Assembly (NCBI GenBank): GCA_013001595.1
Contig: JABDMH010000046.1
Location: 124,001 to 188,000, forward strand
Direction of reading: 5' to 3'
Source: Saprospiraceae bacterium
GTDB lineage: Bacteria > Bacteroidota > Bacteroidia > Chitinophagales > Saprospiraceae
Length of the DNA stretch: 64,000 nt
Shown in pieces: positions 18,360-29,000 of this stretch. Position 1 is the first letter of the stretch, and each line of letters begins with the position of its first letter. The notes under the pieces were generated by a model. It searched no databases and was not told where the DNA came from. It saw only the letters and a program-made list of their open reading frames with translations. Made by a program: the position numbers and the translations under genes.

Positions 18360-19745
18360 CTAGATGCTAACCTTCTTCCAGGCACCTTTGCGGAAAAGGT
18401 AAATGCACATTATTGCCAACACCGTTTCGCTGATGGCAATGGCCCAAAAGACCCCACTGGGGCCCAAATTCATACTGATGCCCATGATATAAGCGAGCGG
18501 TATTTGAAGTAACCAAAAGCATATGAAATTTAGAACGGTCGGTGTACGAGTATCACCGGCTCCATTAAAAGACTGACTGATCACCATACCATAGGCAAAG
18601 AACACATATCCTAAGCATATAATTTTGAGACTCGTAGATCCAACATCTACCACCCTTGGATCACTATGAAAAAAGCCAATCAATGGATTCGAGAATAAAT
18701 AATAGATAATGGACACCCCGAGCAGAAATAACATCGTATAAAAAGCCGATGTCCATACGGACTTCTCCGCGCGTTCCGGTTGGTTGGCACCTAGATTTTG
18801 CCCTACCAAGGTAGCGGCGGCATTTGCCATGCCCCAAGCAGGCAATATGGCAAAAATGATCATGCGTATCGAAATGGTATATCCCGCAACGGCTACCTCG
18901 CCAAACTCGGCAATAATCCGCATCAAAAATATCCAGCTTGCTGAAGCGATAATGTATTGGCCCATACCTCCTAGAGAAACATCTAACAAGCGTAGGATTA
19001 CGTCCCAGGCCACCTTCAGGTGGCGGCGCATGATTTTGACAATGACCTTACCATTCATTAGCACATACAACTGAAATAGCACACCAATACCCCGACCAAT
19101 ATTGGTTGCTACAGCCGCTCCGGCTACACCCAATTCTGGAAAAGGCCCCCAGCCAAAAATGAAGCACGGATCAAGAAATATGTTGAGGATATTAGCCAAC
19201 CATAAGGCCCGCATGGCCATCGCAGCATCTCCTGCACCACGAAAAATGGCATTCAAAAGAAAAAGAAGCATGATCACCGCATTGCCCCCAAAGATGATCC
19301 GCGTATACCAAATGCCTTCTGCAATCAGCTCAGGACTGCCACCCATGATGTGCAATATATCGGCGGCAAAGATCACCCCAATCACACTAATGACTATGGA
19401 AAAGGCAATGGCTATTAAAATGGATTGGACGGCAGCTTCAGCAGCCCGGTCATGATCACCTTCACCTACCCTACGTGCTACCATCGCAGTGGTTGCCATG
19501 CTCAGGCCAATCGCAATTGAATAGACCAACGTGATCACCGATTCTGTAAAACCAACTGTCGCTACGGCATTTACACTGACCTTAGACACGAAATATACAT
19601 CCACCACTGCAAACAATGCCTCCATGACCATTTCGAGAATCATAGGGATGGAAAGCAGAATGATGGCCCGGTTGATATTGCCCGTGGTGAAGTTCTTTTC
19701 TCCCCCCTTGATGGCAAACCAGATGAGATTAAGGACTTTTTTCAT
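18360..19745 (-). CDS. MATE family efflux transporter
   Basis: This 461-residue integral membrane protein has about twelve hydrophobic helices arranged as two similar halves, the size and layout of MATE (MatE) multidrug/toxin exporters driven by Na+ or H+. Family-like segments include the N-terminal INRAIILLSIPMILEMVME, the VARRVGEGD loop after the third helix, FRGAGDAAMAM in the first half and FNGAGDTRTPT at the equivalent place in the second half. It is monocistronic and convergent with nothing nearby. The substrate cannot be inferred. About 280 bases upstream of the preceding lipoprotein gene hold no visible gene. Confidence 0.92.
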   Translation of the reverse strand: MKKVLNLIWFAIKGGEKNFTTGNINRAIILLSIPMILEMVMEALFAVVDVYFVSKVSVNAVATVGFTESVITLVYSIAIGLSMATTAMVARRVGEGDHDRAAEAAVQSILIAIAFSIVISVIGVIFAADILHIMGGSPELIAEGIWYTRIIFGGNAVIMLLFLLNAIFRGAGDAAMAMRALWLANILNIFLDPCFIFGWGPFPELGVAGAAVATNIGRGIGVLFQLYVLMNGKVIVKIMRRHLKVAWDVILRLLDVSLGGMGQYIIASASWIFLMRIIAEFGEVAVAGYTISIRMIIFAILPAWGMANAAATLVGQNLGANQPERAEKSVWTSAFYTMLFLLGVSIIYYLFSNPLIGFFHSDPRVVDVGSTSLKIICLGYVFFAYGMVISQSFNGAGDTRTPTVLNFICFWLLQIPLAYIMGISMNLGPSGVFWAIAISETVLAIMCIYLFRKGAWKKVSI

Positions 19746-20268
19746 GCAAATGACAGATGATTACAAGGAAAATTGGGACCACCAATCCCAGGAGACTGTT
19801 GAAATACCCACTCTGCTTCTTTCGCTGCTTCAATTGCCCACATACATCACCAAAAATAGTCGATATGCAGGTGTAGCAGTTGCTAAGTATTAGTTATTAT
19901 AAATGAGCTTATTTTTTTGCCAGATCGAAGAGGCGAAAACCGCGCACCCGCCAGAACGATTCAGTCGGGCACGGTAGCCTTAAGCTACGTACCCCTAGAG
20001 TTTTCGGGGTCGACGATGAAGAGCTGGTGAAAAAGAAGCCGCTCCATAGTATCGGATATTTAGTACCTGTTACACCATAGCAATGCCTGTGTTTTTTGAC
20101 TTGTCTGAGACCAAAATAAGCTAGCGAGCCAAACCGAGACAGTAATTCAACGATCTCCTAAGAATCGGAGTGGATCGCAATTGAAAAACGGTGAAAGAAA
20201 GCCTAATTTCGCATGGCACCTCAGTGTAGACGATAAAAATATCTATAAATTTCAGACAAGCGTGCGTA
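19746..20268. other. Intergenic region with structured sequence
   Basis: No protein gene is supported. The stretch 19934-20006 folds well on paper (listed separately); the rest is AT-rich sequence reaching the ROK gene start. Confidence 0.5.
19934..20006. ncRNA. Candidate structured RNA of unknown class
   Basis: An outer 7-base stem CGAAAAC (19934-19940)/GTTTTCG (20000-20006) encloses a long hairpin GGGCACGGTAGC (19967-19978)/GCTACGTACCC (19984-19994) with a 5-base loop. CCCG (19947-19950) could instead pair with CGGG (19966-19969), giving an alternative fold. The stretch is GC-richer than its surroundings. It matches no RNA class I know, and the strand is undecided. It lies 263 bases upstream of the ROK gene. 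Confidence 0.35.
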
Positions 20269-21177
20269 ATGGGTAGAAATCCAATATGGGGAATTGATTT
20301 AGGAGGCACCAAAGTTGAAGGCATTGTCTTAAAAGATGCGACCTCATTGGAGGTCATCGAACGACTAAGGGTACCTACAGAGAGCGAGCATGGCTATGAG
20401 CATATTCTGGATCAGATAAAAAAATGCGTGGATTTGCTAGGGGAGAAAACAGGATTGTCCGTAGAAAGACTGGGCATCGGCACTCCAGGTGTGTTGGATC
20501 CTCAATTGCAAATCATGAAAAATTGCAATACGACTTGTCTAAATGGCCAGCCCCTAAAGGCAGATTTAGAAAAAAAACTAAACAAGGAAGTGGTGTTGGC
20601 CAATGACGCCAACTGTTTTGCCTTTGCCGAGGCAAAGTTAGGTGCTGTCAAGGAACATTTTACGGACCCCGAAGTTGTCTTCGGCGTAATTATGGGCACA
20701 GGCGTAGGTGGAGGATTGGTGATAAATGGCAAGCTGCTCACCGGTAGGCAAGGTATAGGTGGAGAATGGGGACACACCTACCTGGATGATAGTGGGGGAC
20801 CTTGCTACTGCGGAAATGTAGGCTGCACTGAGAAGGTGATTTCTGGAACGGCGCTACAGAAGTTCTATAAAGAGCAATCAGGCACCTTTAGAAAGTTAAG
20901 GGAGATTGTAGATCTGCACAAACAGGGCAAAGATGCTGCTGCTACCAAGACCATCAATCGACTCCTTCATTTTTTCGGTAAAGGTATGGCCAGTGTAATC
21001 AATGTAGTCGATCCCGATGTAGTCATCCTGGGAGGCGGTGTGGGCAACATTGATCTATTGTACTCGGAAGGTGTGGCACAAGTCAAGAAATTTGTATTCA
21101 ACAATCGCCTGGACACCATGTTTATCCCACCAAAGTTGGGAGACAGTGCTGGTGTTTTTGGTGCCGCATTGCTATAG
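20269..21177 (+). CDS. ROK family sugar kinase (glucokinase-like)
   Basis: This 302-residue cytoplasmic ROK protein probably phosphorylates glucose or a related hexose or N-acyl sugar with ATP. The N-terminal phosphate loop is GIDLGGTKVEG (about 8-18), the catalytic Asp lies in LANDANCFA, and MGTGVGGGLVING forms the second nucleotide-binding part. The ROK zinc site is complete: HTYLDDSGGPCYCGNVGCTE supplies the His and three Cys. There is no N-terminal helix-turn-helix, so it is an enzyme rather than a ROK repressor. Substrate specificity is not readable from the motifs. The ABC genes start 33 bases downstream and may be co-transcribed. Confidence 0.92.
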   Translation: MGRNPIWGIDLGGTKVEGIVLKDATSLEVIERLRVPTESEHGYEHILDQIKKCVDLLGEKTGLSVERLGIGTPGVLDPQLQIMKNCNTTCLNGQPLKADLEKKLNKEVVLANDANCFAFAEAKLGAVKEHFTDPEVVFGVIMGTGVGGGLVINGKLLTGRQGIGGEWGHTYLDDSGGPCYCGNVGCTEKVISGTALQKFYKEQSGTFRKLREIVDLHKQGKDAAATKTINRLLHFFGKGMASVINVVDPDVVILGGGVGNIDLLYSEGVAQVKKFVFNNRLDTMFIPPKLGDSAGVFGAALL

Positions 21178-21210
21178 TCTCACGAAATTAAAATGCATTA
21201 ACCTACCTGC

Positions 21211-21852
21211 ATGCTAAGAACCGAAAACCTCCATTATTCATATCCTAAAGGCAGCGCATTATCTTTTGCAGACATCAACTGTGCCCAAGGTGAACATTGG
21301 CTCCTACTCGGTGCATCTGGAAGTGGAAAAACCACCCTACTGCATTTGCTCGCTGGCCTACGTAAACCAGGATCTGGATCTATTCACATCCATAATCTAG
21401 ATATTACCCAACTCACTGGTGCGGCGCTCGATCACTTTCGTGGTCAACATATTGGCATAATTTTTCAGCAATCCCACTTTGTCCAAGCACTATCTGTGCG
21501 AGAAAACCTTATCCTAGCCCAGCGTTTTGCCGGACTTGTAAAGGATGAGAAGAAAATCCTAGCACGATTACATCGGCTGGGCATTGCGGACAAGGCGGAT
21601 AAAAAACCGTTTCAGTTGAGTGTAGGAGAGCAACAAAGGGCATCAATTTGCCGCGCTCTTATCAATGGTCCGGATGTGATCTTGGCCGATGAGCCAACTT
21701 CAGCGCTGGATGATGGCAACTGCACCGCAGTTATAAATCTATTGAAAGAACAGGCAACGCAAGATGGTGCCACCTTACTGATTGTTACTCACGATGGCCG
21801 TTTGAAAACCAACTTCGATCATCAAATCAAACTCAATAAGCTGCCGATATGA
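21211..21852 (+). CDS. ABC transporter ATP-binding protein (LolD/MacB-like)
   Basis: This 213-residue ATPase has Walker A GASGSGKTT (about residues 33-41), Q-loop IIFQQSHF, signature LSVGEQQR, Walker B VILADEPTSALD and the switch His in IVTHD. The short length and the GIIFQQ motif fit the LolD/FtsE/MacB group that works with FtsX-like permeases. Its stop overlaps the start of the permease gene by 4 bases, so the two are translationally coupled. Together they would act as a mechanotransmission-type ABC complex at the inner membrane. Confidence 0.93.
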   Translation: MLRTENLHYSYPKGSALSFADINCAQGEHWLLLGASGSGKTTLLHLLAGLRKPGSGSIHIHNLDITQLTGAALDHFRGQHIGIIFQQSHFVQALSVRENLILAQRFAGLVKDEKKILARLHRLGIADKADKKPFQLSVGEQQRASICRALINGPDVILADEPTSALDDGNCTAVINLLKEQATQDGATLLIVTHDGRLKTNFDHQIKLNKLPI

Positions 21853-23138
21853 ATGCGATCAAATTGAGTTGGAAAAATTTGGTAAACCGCCCACTCGGCA
21901 TGCTGCTCAGCATTGTACTTTTTGCACTTGGTGTCGGACTGATATCCCTCTTACTGCTCCTAAATCAACAGCTAGATCAAAAATTTGAAAAAAACCTGGC
22001 CGGAATCGACCTGGTGATCGGTGCTAAAGGAAGCCCACTTCAGCTCATTTTATGTAACATGTATCATGTCGATGCCCCAACGGGCAACATTGACATTAAA
22101 GATGCAAAGCCTTTTCTTCGTCCCGGTCATCCCCTTATAGAGGTAGCCATACCACTTTCTCTCGGAGATAATTATCGCAATTTTCGGATTGTAGGAACCG
22201 AGCCGGACTTCGTGGATCTATACGATGCTAAGATTGAGACAGGTGCACTCTTTGACTCCCATTTTCAGGTCACTATAGGGGCAAATGTGGCCGCTACTTT
22301 GGGGCTAAAAATCGGCGATACCTTTTTTAGTGCCCATGGATTTGATCATAATGAAGATTTTGAACATGAAACTGAACAACCATTTGAAGTGGTAGGCATC
22401 TTGGCCCCAAGTGGTGCAGTAGTAGACCAACTCATCCTGACCACACCTCCTACCATCTGGATGGTGCATGAGCACGAAAGCCCCGAAGCGGACTCAGGAG
22501 ACCACCAGCATGACGATGAGCATGTGCACGATCATGATAGTCGTGCACATACACATCCCGCCTATGACCAACCACTTCTGTCCTATCCGGATAAGCAAAT
22601 CACCTCCATACTGATCGAATTTTCAGCGCGCAATTTTCGCACGCTAAATATGCAACGAAATATTAATGAGAATACTTCTTTGCAAGCTGCCACTCCCGTG
22701 ATTGAAATTAACCGACTGTTTAGTCTAATGGGTGTGGGACTTGAGACCTTGAAAGTGCTGGCATGGGTGATCGTAATTGTGTCCGGGTTAAGTATCTTTA
22801 TTTCCCTCTTCAACTCCCTCAAGGAACGCAAATATGAGCTTGCCCTGATGCGCGTCATGGGTGCATCGCGTTTGAAGCTCTTCGGATTCATCATTTTGGA
22901 AGGATTGCTTATCGCTGTGATTGGCTACATCCTAGGTATATTACTTAGTCATGTTTCCATTTCACTCCTTTCGGGGTATATGCAAGAAGCCTATAAATAC
23001 AGCATTTCAGGCAACGTTTTTTTACCGGAAGAAGCATACTTATTCCTGGGTTGCCTAGTGGTAGGCTTAGTTTCGGCAGTCATTCCTGCTTGGCAGGCTT
23101 TCAAAACAGATATTTCGGAGACCTTGACTATGGGTTGA
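21849..23138 (+). CDS. FtsX-like ABC permease with His-rich loop
   Basis: This 429-residue permease has one N-terminal membrane helix (about 17-40), a large periplasmic domain, and three C-terminal helices of the FtsX type (about 295-320, 345-370, 390-415) with the ERKYELALMRVMGA motif. The periplasmic domain contains a loop dense in His and Asp/Glu (about residues 209-236, e.g. DHQHDDEHVHDHD), typical of sites that bind Zn2+ or other divalent metals. It overlaps the ATPase gene. With the DUF3299-like secreted protein next door, a role in metal handling or in assembling a metalloprotein is plausible; this is inference. Confidence 0.9.
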   Translation: MNAIKLSWKNLVNRPLGMLLSIVLFALGVGLISLLLLLNQQLDQKFEKNLAGIDLVIGAKGSPLQLILCNMYHVDAPTGNIDIKDAKPFLRPGHPLIEVAIPLSLGDNYRNFRIVGTEPDFVDLYDAKIETGALFDSHFQVTIGANVAATLGLKIGDTFFSAHGFDHNEDFEHETEQPFEVVGILAPSGAVVDQLILTTPPTIWMVHEHESPEADSGDHQHDDEHVHDHDSRAHTHPAYDQPLLSYPDKQITSILIEFSARNFRTLNMQRNINENTSLQAATPVIEINRLFSLMGVGLETLKVLAWVIVIVSGLSIFISLFNSLKERKYELALMRVMGASRLKLFGFIILEGLLIAVIGYILGILLSHVSISLLSGYMQEAYKYSISGNVFLPEEAYLFLGCLVVGLVSAVIPAWQAFKTDISETLTMG

Positions 23139-23185
23139 TCCCCTGTTACTTCAAGTAAGCTCCTTCCAGCTACCCCAAACTTTCC

Positions 23186-23193
23186 TAAATTTG
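23186..23193 (+). promoter_or_regulatory. Possible -7 box (TAAATTTG)
   Basis: The sequence matches the Bacteroidota pattern TAnnTTTG and lies about 95 bases upstream of the small secreted-protein gene. No convincing -33 element was seen. Confidence 0.3.
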
Positions 23194-23287
23194 CTACCGC
23201 ATGGGAAAACGCTTATTTACATGCTGAGAACCACCATGATCTATTTGCTGTTAACAAAGACAGCTTCTGTCGAGAAATTTGAAAAAT

Positions 23288-23743
23288 ATGCATCTGAAAA
23301 ACATTGTATTATGTACTCTTCTACTTTTTTCACTTCCCTATGTTCAGGCACAAGAGAATACTTGGAAAACCTTGGCTAAGATCACCTTCACCAAGCAGTA
23401 TGACGAACTGATGGGTTTTAAGGTGGATGTACCCGTTTTTAGTGAAGACATTCAAGCACTGGAAGGAACAGAGATAGACATCAAAGGCTATATCATCCCC
23501 GTGGAGGGTTACAAAGGTCACAAAGAGTTTATTTTTTCTGCCTTTCCTTATAGTATGTGCTTCTTTTGCGGTGGGGCAGGTCCTGAAACGGTTATGGATG
23601 TATTTGCCACAGAACCCATAGATTATACTGCCGAACAGATTAAGTTGCGTGGTACCCTCGAACTAAATGCCACGGATATCAACAGGCTCATGTATACACT
23701 CAATGATGCCGTCCTAGTAGAGGAAGAGGCAGACTCCAATTAG
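23288..23743 (+). CDS. Small secreted protein, DUF3299-like
   Basis: This is a 151-residue exported protein; the ATG at 23288 (start MHLKNIVLCTLL) follows an in-frame TTG at 23279 that I consider less likely. A signal peptide covers about 1-22. The mature part (FTKQYDELMGFKVDVPVFSE, GTEIDIKGYIIPVEG, SMCFFCGGAGPETVMDVF) resembles the DUF3299 family, a small OB-like fold often near ABC transporters of the type just upstream. The conserved CFFCGGAGPE segment has two Cys that could bind metal or form a disulfide. It lies 150 bases after the permease gene. The precise role is unknown. Confidence 0.82.
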   Translation: MHLKNIVLCTLLLFSLPYVQAQENTWKTLAKITFTKQYDELMGFKVDVPVFSEDIQALEGTEIDIKGYIIPVEGYKGHKEFIFSAFPYSMCFFCGGAGPETVMDVFATEPIDYTAEQIKLRGTLELNATDINRLMYTLNDAVLVEEEADSN

Positions 23744-23774
23744 CGGTAGAGAATCTTTCAAAAAAGAAAGGATC

Positions 23775-25640
23775 ATGTTTCCGACATACGATGTGATTGT
23801 GGTAGGTGCGGGTCATGCTGGGTGTGAAGCGGCGGTTGCTGCTGCAAACATGGGTTCCAAAGTGTTGCTGGCTACGATGAATATGCAGACCATTGCACAA
23901 ATGTCCTGTAATCCTGCAATGGGTGGTGTGGCCAAGGGGCAAATCGTTCGTGAAGTCGATGCACTTGGAGGTTACTCCGGTATCATCACCGATCACACCA
24001 TGATCCAATTTCGCATGCTTAACCGTTCAAAAGGACCAGCCATGTGGAGTCCTCGAGCTCAGAGCGATCGCATGCAGTTTGCCCAAAAATGGCGCTCAAT
24101 GTTAGAGGCACACCCCCACATAGATTTTTGGCAAGAAATGGTGAAAGGGATCATTGTCAAGGATGGCCTGGTAAAGGGCGTAAAAACCGGGATTGGCCTA
24201 GAAATTCCTGGAAAGTCTGTGATACTAACCAATGGCACCTTTTTGAATGGCATCATACACATTGGAGAGAAGCAGTTTGGAGGAGGCAGAGCAGGGGAAC
24301 GGGCTGCCACTGGAATTACAGAACAATTGCTCGAGTTGGGATTCGAATCAGGAAGAATGAAAACCGGTACTCCACCGAGGGTGGATGGTCGTTCCCTCGA
24401 TTGGGATAAAATGGAAATGCAACCCGGAGATGAACATCCATCCAAATTCTCCTTCACGGACACTCCTCCACTGATGGAACAACACCCCTGTCATATCACC
24501 TATACCAATCCCGAAGTGCATGAGCTGCTAAAAACTGGTTTTGACCGATCACCCATGTTTAACGGGCGAATCCGGGGAATTGGGCCAAGGTATTGCCCTT
24601 CAATCGAAGATAAAATCGACCGCTTTGCTGAGCGAGATCGACATCAGCTATTTGTAGAGCCAGAAGGTCGAGACACCTGTGAAATCTATGTCAACGGTTT
24701 CTCCTCGTCCCTACCAGAAGACGTTCAGTTTAAAGCATTGCGCAAGATTCCGGGTTTTGAGGAAGTTAAAATGTTTAGACCCGGATATGCCATTGAGTAT
24801 GATTTCTTTCCCCCTACCCAGCTATCAGTGAGCTTGGAGACGAAGTTGGTCAAGAATCTCTTTTTCGCCGGACAAATAAATGGCACAACAGGATATGAAG
24901 AAGCCGCTAGCCAGGGTCTGGTGGCCGGACTAAATGCTCACCTAGCCATCCATGACGAGGAACCTTTCGTCTTAAAAAGATCTGATGCATACATCGGTGT
25001 CCTCATCGACGATTTGGTCAACAAGGGTACCCAAGAACCCTATCGCATGTTTACCTCCCGTGCGGAATACCGCATCTTGCTGAGACAAGACAACGCTGAT
25101 TTACGCCTCACCCCCAAGATTGAAGCGATCAGCATGCAAGGTATGGAGGAACGCTACCAACGCACTGCACGAAAGTCCGAACAACTGCGTGAAATCATCC
25201 GTCTTTGCGAGTACACAAGCATTGCCCCAGATGACATCAATGGATTTTTGAGCAGTATGAATTCAGCACCTCTTAAGCAAAAAGTGAAGCTAAACAGCAT
25301 CTTGATACGTCCTCACATCACCCTCTCCGATGTCTGCGAAGCACTACCACAAATCAAAAAACTATTGGAGCCCTTTGAGGCCGAAACTCTCCAATTGGCC
25401 GAGACCAACATGAAATATGCTGGCTACATTGGAAAAGAGGAAGAGATGGTCGCGAAGATGAATAGATTGGAAGCCGTAAAATTACATGATGGTTTTGACT
25501 ATCATTCACTTCAGTCACTTTCAGCAGAGGCTAGAGAAAAATTGGCTCAAATAAAGCCGCGCACCATAGGTCAAGCCAGCAGGATCAGCGGCGTATCCCC
25601 CTCGGATGTGTCGGTGTTGTTGGTCCATGTAGGTAGATAA
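23775..25640 (+). CDS. tRNA uridine-5-carboxymethylaminomethyl synthesis enzyme MnmG
   Basis: MnmG (GidA) is the FAD enzyme that, with MnmE, installs the carboxymethylaminomethyl group on U34 of several tRNAs. At 621 residues the length is normal. Signatures: the dinucleotide fold VVGAGHAGCEAA near the N-terminus, CNPAMGGVAKGQIVREVDA, GRMKTGTPPR, the FAD-binding FFAGQINGTTGYEEAA, SRAEYRILLRQDNADLRL, and the C-terminal helical domain with YAGYI. It begins 31 bases after the DUF3299-like gene, so it may be read from the same transcript, though no functional link is apparent. Confidence 0.97.
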   Translation: MFPTYDVIVVGAGHAGCEAAVAAANMGSKVLLATMNMQTIAQMSCNPAMGGVAKGQIVREVDALGGYSGIITDHTMIQFRMLNRSKGPAMWSPRAQSDRMQFAQKWRSMLEAHPHIDFWQEMVKGIIVKDGLVKGVKTGIGLEIPGKSVILTNGTFLNGIIHIGEKQFGGGRAGERAATGITEQLLELGFESGRMKTGTPPRVDGRSLDWDKMEMQPGDEHPSKFSFTDTPPLMEQHPCHITYTNPEVHELLKTGFDRSPMFNGRIRGIGPRYCPSIEDKIDRFAERDRHQLFVEPEGRDTCEIYVNGFSSSLPEDVQFKALRKIPGFEEVKMFRPGYAIEYDFFPPTQLSVSLETKLVKNLFFAGQINGTTGYEEAASQGLVAGLNAHLAIHDEEPFVLKRSDAYIGVLIDDLVNKGTQEPYRMFTSRAEYRILLRQDNADLRLTPKIEAISMQGMEERYQRTARKSEQLREIIRLCEYTSIAPDDINGFLSSMNSAPLKQKVKLNSILIRPHITLSDVCEALPQIKKLLEPFEAETLQLAETNMKYAGYIGKEEEMVAKMNRLEAVKLHDGFDYHSLQSLSAEAREKLAQIKPRTIGQASRISGVSPSDVSVLLVHVGR

Positions 25641-26075
25641 AAAAGACCCCCAATTGGGCCTCATCCTGTGCATGATCTGGAAAAACTATCTTCTTCCGAT
25701 CACCCTCCACAAATATAACTGGGCATTGTTAACTCTTTGTGAAGCATGGATAAAGAATCGGTCAAATTGGGCTCCTGGACAAGAAGCATTCTTACACACC
25801 AATGCTGTTAACTGTTTAGTCCTTAAACATTTGTCAAGAATTCACACCTAGTGGGCATTGATCCTTCGGCTTTGTCACTACCTGATTATGGAGGGTGCCA
25901 AAAAAATCTTGCCCGTTTACCTTGCTAAATCCGATAAAGGGACTTGCAGCCATTACAATTACATATATGTTTCAAACTTATATATAGAATACTGTTCTTC
26001 AATTAAAAAATTATTAAAAATATTTATATATATAGAATATTGTTATATATTGGCCCTTAATTCAACTAAGGATCC
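25641..26075. other. AT-rich intergenic region before the T9SS protein gene
   Basis: No gene is supported; the frame at 25858-26079 is low-complexity Tyr/Ile sequence from AT-rich DNA. A 16-base near-identical direct repeat, TATATAGAATACTGTT (25981-25996) and TATATAGAATATTGTT (26029-26044), 48 bases apart, lies just upstream of the next gene and may be regulatory. Confidence 0.5.
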
Positions 26076-29000
26076 ATGAGAAACTACATTTTCGGATCCC
26101 TTGTCCTGACATACCTATGTTGTCAAGGGGTCAACCTATGCGCCCAAACTGGGCCCACCTGCAGAGATATCAATCTTCCTGTTCAGGTAAATGATTCAGT
26201 AAATTTTCAAGTGCAGGACTTCGTCAGCAATGCAGCTGATGCCCAGCTGTTGACCATCCAGGTAATGAATCCATTTAATGGAGTCTTACTGCGGCTGGAG
26301 GATGTAATGGCAGATGCATCGATCGAACTTCCTGCGTGTCGCTATGTAGGCAAAGAGCTTAACATCATGGCTGGCAATGCTGGCGGTTGGTGCAATACTG
26401 TATTGACATTTACTCAATCACATCTTCCCGTAATAAGGGGGCGCTCTGATACTGTCCTATGCAATGACCCATTGGTCAGTGGTGGACATATAAATGGCAG
26501 CCCACCTTTGGCAGAGATACCATGTGAGCCTGATAAACCGGCCGAGTTTGTATCGGATTGGGCCATGAAATTTCCATGCGAAGCAGACAGTGATCCTGCC
26601 AAAGTGATTTTGAGATCCTATGCCGCTATGAGCAAAGATGGGATACGCACCATGGCAATGGACACCATCACTGTAACCAAACTTCCAGCTATTTCGCTGG
26701 CCAATACTTATTGCGCTGAGAGAGATACTACCTTCTGTGGTGATCCACCTAGGCAATCAGGGCCCTTCATGATGTATGAAAACCCGAAGACCGGGATGTG
26801 CGAAACGCTCTTTTTCCTAAATGGAGATGGATCGGCAAGGACATTCGATGAGCTCTGCGGTCTACAAGTAAAGGTAGATGAACTATTCTTTCCGAGTGAC
26901 TGCGGCACCCTCAAAAAAGTGACCGTCCAAATTAAACAGTCTTGTCCTGGCACTCCTGATGCATGTACTGTACCATCAGCTGGGAACGTACTCACAGGCG
27001 GTGACGGATATTGGACCTGCACCTATTGGCACATGGAATTGGACACTGTTGGCCCAATCGTAAGCTGTGGCATGGAGCTTCAGACACTTCCGACCAACTC
27101 GCATTCTTGTGAGACACAGTTACCACTACCACCAGTAACAGCCATTGATTTATGTCATGATGTGACTCTAGTCAAAGCCCGTATTGCCAACCATGGCACC
27201 GTCACATATGAAAGACAGGGTGATCTATGGGTATCATCCCAGCCTATCACCATACCCATGACAGGAGATTCTATTGAGGTCATTTTCGAGGCTTTTGACG
27301 TCTGTCATAATGTTGGCTACGACACTTGCCATTTTAAGGTGATTGACCAAACCGCACCCATTGCAGTGGCAGAAAAAAGGGTGAACGTAAACATGTCTGG
27401 CAAGAAAGCATGGGTAAGTGCAGAGTCCTTCAACGAAAGCAGTTGGGACAATTGCGATGTTTCGTTGGTCTTGGCACGCCGGACCGATTGGCAGGAGAGC
27501 TGCATTGACCTATGTAATAACTTGGCATTGGTAAGCCCGCTCGGCAATGGTGATAGTCTTTGGAGAGCTGTGCTTGGTGGTGATTCTCTCGTAGATCTAG
27601 TCGAGCAACACTATCAAGAGACCATCAATTGGCTAGTTACCGATGGCCAATCTTGTGGCCCACTAGTGAGCGAGGCTTGGCACTATGCTTTATTGAAGTA
27701 TGCCACCGTGACCTGCAAGCAAGAAATGAGTGCGGCAGATTTTGACATCTTGGTCGATGATTATCTTAATCCGGCTCTTGATCCTGTACAGGTCAAACAA
27801 ATTGGAGGCGGCTGGAGCTTCGAGGTGCCGATCTCGTGTGAGGATATCTGCAATCCCGTCCAAGTGGAACTTTTGGTCATGGACTACTGGTGCAATTGGA
27901 GTAGATCCTGGTCGGAAGCTTGGATTGATGACAAAGGTGCTTTGGACATTGCCAAAGACGTTCCTCCTTCTATAGAGATCTCTTGCAAGTCGTTCAGAGA
28001 TCTAGCCTATGAATTTGAAGGTCAGGCCAGTAGCTTGTCGGATCTCACCTCTACCGCAGAAATGGGCGATGCAGCTGCCCTTGAACAGCTTGACCAAGTA
28101 TTTGGTACTTACCAAAGCGTTTGGCGCAATGATCAAGGCCAACTTACTGATGCTGAAGGAAATTTTGTGGATCTCGACATCCCATTCACAGATAGTATAT
28201 GCCGATGTATTGATACTATGATAACAAAGACTGTATACGATTCACTCTTGGGGTGGATAGAAACAACTGTACCGGGTAGGTATTGCTTCTACGAAGCTAT
28301 GTCCAGAACTTATGCTGATGGCGCCATAGTCGTAAGCTGCCCTGATAATTTACATATGGACCAAAAGGTCTCCTCTTTGATAGATGACTGCGGGCAGGGC
28401 TGGATCGAACGTACTTGGAAATTATGGAAAGCGTGCGAACAAGGTGATGAATTATATGTGGCAGGCACGCCGGATACCACCATCAAAAAACAAAAGATTT
28501 GGGTGGGTAATCAGTGTGGACTGGATTCAGGTATGTTTGTCGTACCTGATGATGCAGAAATCGAAGTCTGCATTTTAGAGTATGATGGCAGTGGAAACGT
28601 CATCGGTGCTGCAGATCCTGACAGCACGGGACGACCAGAATATATATTTGATGATGACTGTAGATTGGTGGGGATCGGGCATTTTGATAAGGTACTGTCT
28701 GTAATCAATGATACCAGCTACTGCTATAAAATCATCAGGACCTGGTGTTTTGCAGATTGGTGTGCGACCGATAAGCCAACATCTGACGCCTGGCCTGATG
28801 ATGACTTCGAGGGCACAACCCTAAAATATGTGCAGACCATTCTGGTGAGATGTACTTGTACCTGCATGATTAATTGTGCTGAACTCAGGGATACGAGCAT
28901 AGCATGTGAAGACGTACCTGTAGATCTGACTACGTTGTACTCACTATTTAATATGCCCACTATCTTCCATCCGATAGAGACCGAATCTTGTGATGATTTT

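Noticed and set aside
25858-26079. 73-residue frame before the T9SS gene
   Set aside because: Low-complexity Tyr/Ile translation of AT-rich intergenic DNA.
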